From the NCBI RefSeq assembly GCF_014117425.1, contig NZ_CP059725.1:2892001-2956000 (forward strand): a stretch of DNA of 64,000 nucleotides, read 5' to 3'. This DNA comes from Bartonella sp. HY038. GTDB lineage: Bacteria > Pseudomonadota > Alphaproteobacteria > Rhizobiales > Rhizobiaceae. This document shows, piece after piece, positions 26,720 to 35,480 of the stretch. The translations under genes and the position numbers were made by a program. The notes below the pieces were generated by a model. That model was not told the origin of the DNA, did no database searches, and was given only the letters and a program-made list of their open reading frames with translations. Position 1 is the first letter of the stretch, and each line of letters starts with the position of its first letter.

Positions 26720-28194
26720 TCATATTGCTCCCGATATTTGCGCACAATGTAAAGGGCAAAAATGTTAATAACAAGGGTTATAAAAAACAGTGTAATACCG
26801 AGAGCAAAAGCAACAAGCGTTTGTGGTGAGTTAAACTCAAGGTCACCAGTTAACTGATTGACGATTTTAACCGTAATCGTAGTCATTGGCTCAAAGGGGT
26901 TTATTGAGATATTTGCCGCGACACCAGCGGCCAAAACAACAATCATCGTTTCACCAATCGCACGTGACGCTGTTAAAAGTAACGCGCCGACAATACCAGG
27001 TAAGGCGGCAGGCAAGGTCACACGTTTTATTGTTTCAGATTGAGTTGCACCTAATCCATAAGACCCATCACGCATCGCCTGCGGCACAGCATTAATAATA
27101 TCATCTGATAGGGATGATACGAAGGGAATGAGCATGATACCCATCACAAGACCGGCGGTTAGCACACTTTGCGACATGATAAAGGCATGACCACCAGCAA
27201 GTGCTGCTGAAATATCACGCAAAAAAGGGCCAACTGTTAATAGGGCAAATAAACCATAAACAATTGTTGGAATACCAGCCAAAATTTCTAAAAGCGGCTT
27301 AACAACACTGCGCACCTTTGATGATGCATATTCTGACATATAAATAGCGGCAAAAAGCCCAATGGGCACCGCAAAAAGCATAGAGACAAAAGCAATGTAA
27401 AAAGTACCGGCGAGCAAAGGTAAAAGACCAAACTGGCCGATTGCATCAGATCCTGCAGCCGAAAAACGCGGATCCCAAACCGTACCCAAGAAAAAATTGC
27501 TTAACGGCACTGACTTAAAGAAAGAAATCGTTTGGAACAGCATTGAAAACACGATGCCAACTGTCGTAAAAACGGCAATAACTGATGCTAGGATTAAACC
27601 AACTAGCACCATTTTTTCAACTTTGTTTCGAGCGCGCTGTTGAGCCTTAACACCATTTAAACCATATAGAAAACCAACAATAGTTAGCAATACGGCAAAA
27701 ACATCACCAAGCATAAAAAGATTTTTGGACTTTTGCGCCCAATCAACCGCCAAAGGTACCATATAATCTTGCCCTTGCTCGGCTAAAAAAATACCTTTTT
27801 CGTTAAATTTTTTGCGGATATCTTCATATGTATTGGATTTATAGGCATCTAAATCGCCGCCTGCTTTTACAAAACCATCTGCAAGATTGCGGACCATACC
27901 CATAATAAGGCTATGATTTTGTACATTTCCTGGCTGTGATGATGCAATATCGGATGATTGAGGAATTTGAGATGAAACACTTTGTTCTAGCGCGACCTTT
28001 ACCCCCCCGTCCCAAACGGTTAATAAAATTAGTGATGGAACAATAGCCAATAACAGCGTCCACCACGCATAGTAATTTGGCCGCGAATGAAGCTTACCGC
28101 CGCTCCGTTCAATGGCAAGGGAGCGCGAACGACTAAGAATATATCCTAAGAGGCCTACACCCAAAATAACAATTATGACCCAAGAAATAGTCAT
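26716..28194 (-). CDS. pstC: Phosphate ABC transporter permease
   Basis: A 492-residue permease with an extended N-terminal region (two helices and a periplasmic segment), followed by the six-helix core. The coupling motif is GLGATQSETIKRVTLPAALPG, with LPIGLFAAIYMSEYA in an earlier helix. The ATG at 28194 is preferred over a GTG one codon before because the AAAGGCGAG ribosome-binding site is better spaced. It follows pstS with an attenuator-like hairpin between them. Confidence 0.94.
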   Translation of the reverse strand: MTISWVIIVILGVGLLGYILSRSRSLAIERSGGKLHSRPNYYAWWTLLLAIVPSLILLTVWDGGVKVALEQSVSSQIPQSSDIASSQPGNVQNHSLIMGMVRNLADGFVKAGGDLDAYKSNTYEDIRKKFNEKGIFLAEQGQDYMVPLAVDWAQKSKNLFMLGDVFAVLLTIVGFLYGLNGVKAQQRARNKVEKMVLVGLILASVIAVFTTVGIVFSMLFQTISFFKSVPLSNFFLGTVWDPRFSAAGSDAIGQFGLLPLLAGTFYIAFVSMLFAVPIGLFAAIYMSEYASSKVRSVVKPLLEILAGIPTIVYGLFALLTVGPFLRDISAALAGGHAFIMSQSVLTAGLVMGIMLIPFVSSLSDDIINAVPQAMRDGSYGLGATQSETIKRVTLPAALPGIVGALLLTASRAIGETMIVVLAAGVAANISINPFEPMTTITVKIVNQLTGDLEFNSPQTLVAFALGITLFFITLVINIFALYIVRKYREQYE

Positions 28195-28208
28195 CACTCG
28201 CCTTTCCC

Positions 28209-28242
28209 AAAAAAATCCGGCGCGAAAACATCTTCGCGCCGG
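28209..28242 (-). terminator. Attenuator-like intrinsic terminator between pstS and pstC
   Basis: A 10-bp very GC-rich stem (28217-28226 with 28233-28242, loop of 6) is followed on the minus strand by seven T. It sits in the 62-base gap between pstS and pstC, 15 bases after the pstS stop. Partial stopping here would give many more pstS than pstCAB transcripts, matching the excess of binding protein needed. Confidence 0.8.
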
Positions 28243-28258
28243 CTACTCATCACTTAAA

Positions 28259-29308
28259 TTACTTCTTAACAGCCATTACTGTACCATCTTCAAATGCTTT
28301 ACGTTGTGCTTCACGCTCGCTTTCAGGCGCTGCAACAAGACCATAAGCAGCCAAAGGACCATCAGGGCCAACCATTTGGTCATCAAGGAAGAATTCTACA
28401 TATTCCTTAAGACCAGGAATAACACCCAAATGCGCTTTCTTAACATAGAAGAACAATGGACGTGATACTGGATATTCGCCACTTGCAATGGTTTCAACCG
28501 ATGGTGAAATGCCATCAATTGTTGCAACTTTCAAGCGATCCGCATTGTTTTCATAAAAAGCAAGACCAAATACACCAACACCAGTCTTATTAGCAGAAAT
28601 ACGTGCTAGAGTTTCTGAATAATCACCATCAATATCAACGGCTTTACCGTCTTTACGCACAGCAATACAAGCTGACTTTGCAGCCTTTTCATCAATACCA
28701 GCAGCCTTCATCGCATCCAATGCGCCGCTTTCCTTACAACCTTCGGTCATAAGCTTTTCTTCAAAAACTTCACGTGTACCGTGTTTTTCGCCAGGAATAT
28801 AAGCAGCAATATCCCAAGCTGGAAGATCGGCATTTACTTCATTCCATTTGGTGGCCTTATTATCAACCAATTTGCCATCAACAACAACTTGTGCTGCAAG
28901 GGCTTTATAAACATCAACTGGCTTCAATTTCCAATCTGGACCAGCAATATCGGTTGCAAAAACAATACCATCATAGCCAATACGCACTTCCTGCACATCG
29001 GTAACGCCAGCAGCAATACAAGATTCCAACTCGCTAGTTTTCATAGCACGTGATGCATTGGCAATATCAATGGTGTTTTCACCAACGCCACGGCAAAATT
29101 CTTTAATGCCAGCACCAGAACCACCTGATTCAATAACAGGAGTTTTGAAATTAGGGAATGTTTCGCCAAAAGTTTCAGCAACGATTTTTGCATAAGGCAA
29201 AACAGTTGAAGAACCAGCCACTTGAACTTGATCGCGGGCTTGCGCTGCACCAGCAGCAAAAGTAACAGCAAATGCCAAAGCGGCAGCAGTTGATAACAAT
29301 CTGTTCAT
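28259..29308 (-). CDS. pstS: Phosphate ABC transporter substrate-binding protein
   Basis: A 349-residue protein with a 24-residue signal peptide (ending AGAAQA). The phosphate-binding loops are visible: AGSSTVLPYA (N-terminal), ESGGSGAGIKEFC (about residues 60-72) and NASRAMK. This AGSST...ESGGSGAG version is the type found in proteobacterial PstS proteins that carry four conserved Cys residues. It captures phosphate in the periplasm. First gene of pstSCAB-phoU-phoB, with a three-repeat Pho box 87 bases upstream of its ATG. Confidence 0.95.
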   Translation of the reverse strand: MNRLLSTAAALAFAVTFAAGAAQARDQVQVAGSSTVLPYAKIVAETFGETFPNFKTPVIESGGSGAGIKEFCRGVGENTIDIANASRAMKTSELESCIAAGVTDVQEVRIGYDGIVFATDIAGPDWKLKPVDVYKALAAQVVVDGKLVDNKATKWNEVNADLPAWDIAAYIPGEKHGTREVFEEKLMTEGCKESGALDAMKAAGIDEKAAKSACIAVRKDGKAVDIDGDYSETLARISANKTGVGVFGLAFYENNADRLKVATIDGISPSVETIASGEYPVSRPLFFYVKKAHLGVIPGLKEYVEFFLDDQMVGPDGPLAAYGLVAAPESEREAQRKAFEDGTVMAVKK

Positions 29309-29394
29309 CCATGAACTCCTTGCATATGGACTGAAAATGTCCTGACAGTCATTTTAATCAGGTTGTAGTTCCATTTAAAAAGATGCTGTTACCG

Positions 29395-29427
29395 TTCTAT
29401 GACAGGTTTATTACAGTTTTATGACAA
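29395..29427 (-). promoter_or_regulatory. Pho box, three 11-bp repeats
   Basis: On the minus strand three contiguous 11-base units read TTGTCATAAAA, CTGTAATAAAC and CTGTCATAGAA, which match the PhoB recognition unit CTGTCATNNNN with 6 or 7 of 7 core bases each. They lie 87-119 bases before the pstS ATG, where PhoB would contact the -35 region. Confidence 0.85.
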
Positions 29428-29697
29428 TTGATTTTACTAAGAATGTATGTAGCATTTTAGAAAAATTCTCAAAATAACAATATGAAACAATAACTTGCTC
29501 ACAAACAACTAAAGAAATCCGTGCGCATATAGAATTTATTTATGACAAGATAAACGGCGCTTCATAGTTAACCAATTTTTACTGCCGCTAGGATTTTCCA
29601 AAAGCCCAAAAAGATCCAACCAACTGAAACAATTGTAATAATCCAACTATTTAAATTAGATAAAAAGACAATATTAGCCGCATTAATAGCGTCAAAG
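29428..29697. other. Noncoding stretch between gshB and the pst promoter
   Basis: About 270 AT-rich bases upstream of the Pho box. No phoR remnant, RNA gene or repeat recognised. Confidence 0.5.
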
Positions 29698-29737
29698 GCA
29701 AAAATAGCGATATTACGCCTAGCATAATATCGCTATT
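29698..29737 (-). terminator. Intrinsic terminator of gshB
   Basis: A perfect 13-bp stem (29703-29715 with 29725-29737) lies about 50 bases after the leftward gshB stop and is followed on that strand by TTTTGCCTTTGA. Confidence 0.65.
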
Positions 29738-29785
29738 AATAATGTCATATTTTATCCAAAAGAACTAATAATAGTTCACAAGCTT

Positions 29786-30724
29786 TTATGCCTGTTTCTT
29801 GTTTTCCACACAATCCCAAAACAAGGCTGCAATATCAGCGCCGCCAAATTTGGCAACTTCACGTACACCGGTTGGTGAGGTCACATTGATTTCGGTCATA
29901 TAATCGCCGATAACATCAATACCAACCAAAATAAAACCACGTTCACGCAAGGATGGACCGATACGAGCGCAAATTTCTTGCTCGCGCTTAGTAAGTTCAG
30001 TCTTTTCAGCTCTGCCGCCAACATGCATATTAGAGCGCGAATCGCTTTCAGACGGCACGCGATTAATTGCGCCAACCGGTTCGCCATCAATCAAAATAAT
30101 GCGCTTATCGCCGCCGCGCACTTCATTTAAATAGCGCTGAACAATAAAGGGCTCCGGAAACATTTGTGCAAACATTTCCAAAAGCGAGCTTAAATTACGA
30201 TCATCTTTTTTAAGATGGAATACACCAGCGCCACCATTACCATAAAGCGGCTTTACAATAATATCACCAAATTCTTCTCTAAAAGCCGCAACTTCCAAAG
30301 GATCTTTAGTAATTAATGTTTGCGGCATCAAATCAGGAAATTCGGTCACAAATATTTTTTCTGGCGAATTCCGCACCCAAGCAGGGTCATTAACAACTAG
30401 AGTTTTAGGATGGATTCGCTCTAAAATATGGGTTGTGGTAATATAATTCATATCAAAAGGCGGATCTTGACGAAGCAAAACCACATCCATTTCTGCCAAA
30501 TTTGTCCGCTGCGCTTCACCAAGCGTGAAATTGTCGCCAACAATATCACGCACGCTCAACGCTTCAACCCGCGCACTCACCTCACCATCGCGTAAGGAGA
30601 GGCGATCGGGTGTATAATGGAAAAGACTATGTCCGCGTTTTTGCGCTTCAAGACATAAAGCAAAAGTCGTATCACCTGCTATATTTATGGAAGCTATATG
30701 ATCCATCTGGACAGCAATTTTCAT
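29786..30724 (-). CDS. gshB: Glutathione synthetase
   Basis: A 312-residue ATP-grasp ligase that joins gamma-glutamylcysteine and glycine. Seen: N-terminal [18 protein letters not shown], the [18 protein letters not shown] motif (about residues 84-101) typical of prokaryotic GshB, the glycine-rich ATP loop [31 protein letters not shown] and [12 protein letters not shown] near the C-terminus with Mg ligands. Length is normal. It is the only gene in its transcription unit, next to the pst operon and divergent from moeB. Confidence 0.96.
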   Translation of the reverse strand: MKIAVQMDHIASINIAGDTTFALCLEAQKRGHSLFHYTPDRLSLRDGEVSARVEALSVRDIVGDNFTLGEAQRTNLAEMDVVLLRQDPPFDMNYITTTHILERIHPKTLVVNDPAWVRNSPEKIFVTEFPDLMPQTLITKDPLEVAAFREEFGDIIVKPLYGNGGAGVFHLKKDDRNLSSLLEMFAQMFPEPFIVQRYLNEVRGGDKRIILIDGEPVGAINRVPSESDSRSNMHVGGRAEKTELTKREQEICARIGPSLRERGFILVGIDVIGDYMTEINVTSPTGVREVAKFGGADIAALFWDCVENKKQA

Positions 30725-30919
30725 TGAAACCTACCTTTTATGACCCATTTTCTAAAATAATGGTCTAATTTCTTATATTATGCTATTGTTGCTGAATATA
30801 GTGAGCGCACTTGATTTTTACAAAAATCAAGTAGAAAAGACGAACCATAGTAAAAATATATATACTCCGCAAATTCATTTTTAAAATGTATGACGTATAT
30901 AATATTTCAAGGGTAGATT

Positions 30920-31675
30920 ATGACGCAACAAAATGAAATTCAATTAAGCAATGATGAAATATCACGTTATGCCCGTCATATTGTTTTACCCGAAATTGGT
31001 GGCCTTGGCCAACAAAGACTAAAAGCTGCCAAAGTCATGGTTATTGGCGCCGGCGGTCTTGGTAGCCCAGTATTGCAATATCTTGCTGCCGCAGGCATTG
31101 GCACTATCGGCATTATTGATGATGATCATGTATCATTATCCAATTTGCAGCGCCAAATTATTCATGACAGCGATAAAATTGGTGAGGACAAGGTAACAAG
31201 CGCAAAAGCCGCTCTTGCAAGAATCAATCCCCATAGCACTATACATGCGATAAATGTGCGACTTACCAACGAAAATGGTCGTCAATTGCTTGAAAATTAC
31301 GATATCATCGTTGATGGTTGTGATAATTTTTCAACCCGTTACCTTCTTGCAGACCTTTGCGAAGATATAAGTCGCCCTTTGGTCAGTGGCGCAATTGGTC
31401 GCTTTGATGGCTCGGTTACAGTATTAATGCCCTATAAGGATAATAATCCGCGTTACCGTGATCTCTTCCCCGTAGAACCGCCAGAAGGAACAGTGCCAAG
31501 CTGCGCCCAAGCAGGAGTAGTTGGGGCGCTACCGGGCGTTATTGGCTCGCTGCAAGCTATGGAAGTGATTAAGCTTATCACTGGTGCTGGCCAGCCATTA
31601 ATTGGGCGATTACTGCTTTATGATGGGCTTAATGCACGTTTTGATACCATTTCTTATAAGCGAAAAACCACTTAA
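30920..31675 (+). CDS. moeB: ThiF/MoeB-type adenylyltransferase
   Basis: A 251-residue E1-like enzyme. SRYARHIVLPEIGGLGQQRL opens it, MVIGAGGLGSPVLQYLAAAGIG is the ATP-binding fold (about 38-60), DDDHVSLSNLQRQ carries the arginine finger, VDGCDNFSTRYLL is conserved, and Cys in VPSCAQAGV is the usual catalytic or persulfide-accepting position. It activates the C-terminus of MoaD or ThiS for sulfur transfer. The two CxxC zinc pairs of E. coli MoeB are missing, as is common in alphaproteobacterial members, so MoeB versus ThiF cannot be settled. Confidence 0.85.
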   Translation: MTQQNEIQLSNDEISRYARHIVLPEIGGLGQQRLKAAKVMVIGAGGLGSPVLQYLAAAGIGTIGIIDDDHVSLSNLQRQIIHDSDKIGEDKVTSAKAALARINPHSTIHAINVRLTNENGRQLLENYDIIVDGCDNFSTRYLLADLCEDISRPLVSGAIGRFDGSVTVLMPYKDNNPRYRDLFPVEPPEGTVPSCAQAGVVGALPGVIGSLQAMEVIKLITGAGQPLIGRLLLYDGLNARFDTISYKRKTT

Positions 31676-31773
31676 AGCCTTATTTTTTAGCAAGACAAAA
31701 TAAGCCCTTACAGATATAGACAAAGAAAATCGTTTATCGATCTAGTCATTAGACACATCAAGGAGAATTGCCC

Positions 31774-32736
31774 ATGTCCAAAGCATCTATCGCGGTTTTT
31801 GGCAGCATTAACATTGATATGACCAACCGAGTTAGTGCACTGCCACAGGCGGGCGAAACCATTCATGCGCAAAGCTTTGCCATGGGCCTTGGTGGTAAAG
31901 GTGCTAACCAAGCGGTCGCAGCAAGCCGCATTACACAAGATAGCGGTATTGAAGTGCGCCTTGCGGGTTGGATTGGTGATGACGCTTTGGGGAACTACGC
32001 GCGCGCTCACCTAGAGGCAACAAGTCTCAATCTTGCCGGATTAAATGTCCACCCAACTGAAATAACCGGCATTGCCTCAATCAATATCAACGAAAACGGC
32101 GAAAATACCATTGTTGTTGCAGGCGGCAGCAATATGGCACTTGGCATCGATGATGTCGATACTATCAAGCCCGTTATTGAAACCGCCAAAGTATTGATGA
32201 TGCAGCTTGAAGTACCAATGGATACGGTTTTAAAAGCGGCACAAATTGTTAAAAATGCTGGTGGTATCATTATTATGGATCCAGCGCCTGCGCCGCAAAG
32301 CCTGCCCGATGAACTTTATCAGCTTGCGCATGTTATGACCCCCAATGAAACGGAAACAGAAAAGCTCACCGGTATTCGCCCACATGACCGCGCATCGGCG
32401 CAACTAGCGGCAGATGTTTTTTTAAGCCGTGGCCTTGATATTGCTATTATCAAACTAGGAAGCGAAGGCGTTTGCTACTTCACCAAGCAAGAACGTGGAT
32501 TTTTACCGCCCTTTAAAGTGACTGCGATTGATAGTGTCGCGGCTGGCGACAGCTTTAATGCTGGCCTTGCAACCGGCCTTGCTAATGGTCTTGCTATTGA
32601 TGAAGCTATCCGCATTGCAGGTGCAGCTGGTGCTTTAGCAACCACCAAAAAAGGCGCTTCCGAAGCTGCTCCAACTTGGCACGAAATTACCCAATTGCTA
32701 GAAAGCCAAACTGATATTAAATGCGAAAAATTTTAA
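31774..32736 (+). CDS. rbsK: Ribokinase-like PfkB sugar kinase
   Basis: A 320-residue PfkB kinase closest in pattern to ribokinase: FGSINIDMTNRV at the N-terminus, GLGGKGANQAVAASRI (about residue 38) is the substrate-site signature, LQLEVPMDTV-like MMQLEVPMDTVLKAA, TPNETE and AIDSVAAGDSFNAGLATGL with the catalytic Asp. It phosphorylates ribose or a similar sugar. The ATG at 31774 has AGGAG 8 bases before it. It stands alone with its own terminator and is far from the sugar transporter operon. Confidence 0.85.
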   Translation: MSKASIAVFGSINIDMTNRVSALPQAGETIHAQSFAMGLGGKGANQAVAASRITQDSGIEVRLAGWIGDDALGNYARAHLEATSLNLAGLNVHPTEITGIASININENGENTIVVAGGSNMALGIDDVDTIKPVIETAKVLMMQLEVPMDTVLKAAQIVKNAGGIIIMDPAPAPQSLPDELYQLAHVMTPNETETEKLTGIRPHDRASAQLAADVFLSRGLDIAIIKLGSEGVCYFTKQERGFLPPFKVTAIDSVAAGDSFNAGLATGLANGLAIDEAIRIAGAAGALATTKKGASEAAPTWHEITQLLESQTDIKCEKF

Positions 32737-32770
32737 GTTATAAAACGCCATAATATACATTTAGATAATC

Positions 32771-32804
32771 AAGCAACATGATGAATAATCGTGTTGCTTT
32801 TTTG
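32771..32804 (+). terminator. Intrinsic terminator of the ribokinase-like gene
   Basis: A 12-bp stem (32771-32782 with 32788-32799, one G-T pair) is followed by a run of T, 35 bases after the stop. Confidence 0.85.
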
Positions 32805-32936
32805 ATTGCAATTGCATATTTTTATTTTAAAATCTACCTTTCAATACTATATCGTTAAAAAGTCACAATCTAATCCGATTAATAGCAAATGTATTAATTC
32901 TATATTTTTATTTATATAGTCAAATTAGAGGTGGCA

Positions 32937-35006
32937 ATGAAAGTTTTTTTCAAGAATAAAATTGTTTTTATCCTTTGTTTATTGCTCATTCCCAATTTTT
33001 CTCATGGTCAAGATGCGAAATCCACTAATGACCAAGTAGGAACCGTTTTAATTGGCGATCAAACCATCGCCTTGAACAGTAGCTTTGTATATTTAACTCC
33101 CCCTGTGTCGGGTTACACGCACCAAGATTGGCAAAATCTTGCAAAACTAATACAATTGCATACACTTAATATAAAAGGCGAAGGTTTAAAATCCTTAGCC
33201 AATTTTCCAATATTGCCTAATCTGGTTGAGCTAAAAATTGAAGAAACACGTCTATAAGACATTAGCCCTTTAAAAAATGCCCGTAATTTGAAAAGCTTGA
33301 GCTTAAGGCATATTAAAAGCCGTACAATATCCGGTTGGAGCGAGTTAACAAGCTTACAAAATCTTACAATTAATTATACCATACTTGATGATTTTAGTTT
33401 TTTAACAAGTCTGTATCATCTCAATTATCTAAATCTTGCTGATAGTAATTTTTCTTCTCCGCGCTTGATTAGTGCAAATGCTGATATTGCCATATTAGAT
33501 CTTTCAAGAACAAATGTTCGTAACATAAGATTACTAGAACATTTTAAAAATTTACAGTTTCTTTGGCTAGACGGCTTAGAACTTGGCAAACAAAATCTTC
33601 CGTCATTCAAGAACACAGCCCTCACCTATTTGAGTATGAGTGAGGTGAAAGTTGAAGATCTGAATTTTTTAAAACGATTTCCACGTTTAAATTATCTCAA
33701 CTTAACGGACGTTATAGTGGACGATTATGCTCCAATAGCCGATTTACCTGATCTTACAACCTTAATTCTTACGGGAACAAAAATTGACGATTTGAGTTAT
33801 TTTAAACAAAAAAATTTAAAAACCCTCCTCCTTAATGATACAAAAATAAGCAATTTAAATAAACTTCCTTATTCTTATTACACGCTTAATCATTTAGATT
33901 TGCGCGGCACTCTTGTAGAAGATGCATCACCCCTTAAAAAAATCAATTGGCTAGATTGGCTGCTATTGTCCAATAGCAAAATTAAAGATCTTTCCCAAAT
34001 ACCGGTCTCTAAATATCTTGACCTACGGGGTTTTGATGATGCCAGCTTAGCTAGTACACGCTTGCATTATTATTATATTGCAACCAAATTGCCTAATATT
34101 CTACATGGTAAAGCACCGAGCAATAATCGTGAAACCAATTTTATTTATAATCCCGAAGCTCTCATCGACGAAGAATATTTCATACCTTCAGAACAAACAG
34201 ATGATTTTGTTCACCAAAAACGCGGCGATAAAAAAATACAATTTATGGGCGGAGATTTTTGGGTAGACCATGAAGATATTACGGTTTGCTATAAGCCCGA
34301 CAAATTAGAATACCCACTTAGTCACTTTTGCCATAATAAAAACTACGCCGACAAGCCTTTACAAACAGACCAATTATTAACCAAAGCAGAGCTTGCAAAA
34401 TTAACAGAATTCAAAAATCTCAAAAAATTGCAACTTATTAATTTTCCAAATTTTGATCCTAGTGAATTACCAACCATTCATAACCTAGTTGTGCTAGATC
34501 TTAACCGCACGAAAATCACCAAAGATAAGCCATTTAATCACCAAGAAAAAATTCAATTTCTTATTCTTGACGAGAGTGAAATAAAGGATTTAGTTCTTAT
34601 TAGCAATTTTACCAGCCTTAAAGTCTTAAGTTTACGCCATACACCTTTAACTAGCCTTGTTGGTCTTGAAAATGTTTCCAAGCTTGAAGCGCTTGATCTT
34701 TCATTCACCAAAATAAAAGATTTTAAAAACCTAGAAAATTTAACTAAACTTGAGACATTATTATTGGCAAATACTGCCTTTAATAAGCTATCCATTCTTA
34801 ACAAAATGGGGAGGCTAACCAATATTGACCTAAGCAATGTAGCTGCACTAGATCTTAGTGATTTAAAAACAAAGACGATGAAGATTAAAATAGGTATAGC
34901 CGAAGAAAAGCTTACTCCCTTATATCACAACGAAAAGGAGCTAGTGCCTCACAATTTTCTAGACGATCCATTTTTTTATCGTCCAAATGATGTCCGTAAA
35001 TTTTAA
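32937..35006 (+). pseudogene. Secreted leucine-rich-repeat protein interrupted by one in-frame TAA
   Basis: From the ATG at 32937 (GAGG upstream) the frame encodes a 24-residue signal peptide (MKVFFKNKIVFILCLLL...SHG) and an LRR start, then meets TAA at 33255-33257. The same frame resumes without shift, first residues DISPLKNARNLKSLSLR, and runs to the TAA at 35004-35006. Together about 690 residues with many 21-23-residue repeats of the form L..L..L.L..T.I.D, the bacterial (internalin-like) LRR class, in two blocks separated by a non-repeat stretch (about residues 360-480). The stop falls exactly within a repeat. No start codon with a ribosome-binding site is visible right after it. LRR proteins usually bind proteins outside the cell. 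AT-rich and possibly acquired. Confidence 0.75.
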
Positions 35007-35203
35007 GTTCATTGTTTAATCAATAAATGCATTAATCTTACCAATGATAAACTTCATAAATCCAAACTATTTTTGAAGCACAAGAGAATTGCACTTCCAA
35101 GTAAGCAATTCAGCACAATAAAAAATCAGGGCGATAAAAATGATCAACATGGATTGATCTTATTAAAAGGTAAAATGCCGCTCTGTGCGCACGCGACTTT
35201 TTG

Positions 35204-35244
35204 GCGCAGATATAACAAAATAAACCCAAAAATCTGCGCTTTTT
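35204..35244 (+). terminator. Terminator-like hairpin after the LRR gene
   Basis: An 8-bp GC-rich stem (35204-35211 with 35232-35239) with a 20-base loop is followed by TTTTT. It lies 200 bases after the LRR stop. Confidence 0.45.
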
Positions 35245-35480
35245 ATAACTTTATTTCTAATTTAAAAAAGTGCTTTTTAATTTATATCTTGACTAACTTT
35301 ATCATGTTTGATAGCCAAAATAAAAATAAATATAGGCTAGATAAAAGTTTATCTCGATAGTTGTCGAAAAATAAGAGTTTGTATTACCTAGTCATATTTA
35401 AGTTATGATCGTTTATATAGCCCGTTAAAAATCTAATTAATGACTATATTTACTTAACTTGATTTATTGGTGATAGTAAA
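35245..35480 (+). other. Noncoding stretch upstream of the heme-receptor gene
   Basis: AT-rich DNA that must contain the receptor promoter. No Fur, Irr or RirA site is clear enough to call. A 95-codon frame at 35073-35360 lacks coding character. Confidence 0.4.

Noticed and set aside
35073..35360. 95-codon open frame between the LRR gene and the heme receptor gene
   Set aside because: No ribosome-binding site, it crosses a terminator-like hairpin and the composition is unlike a protein; likely chance in AT-rich DNA.
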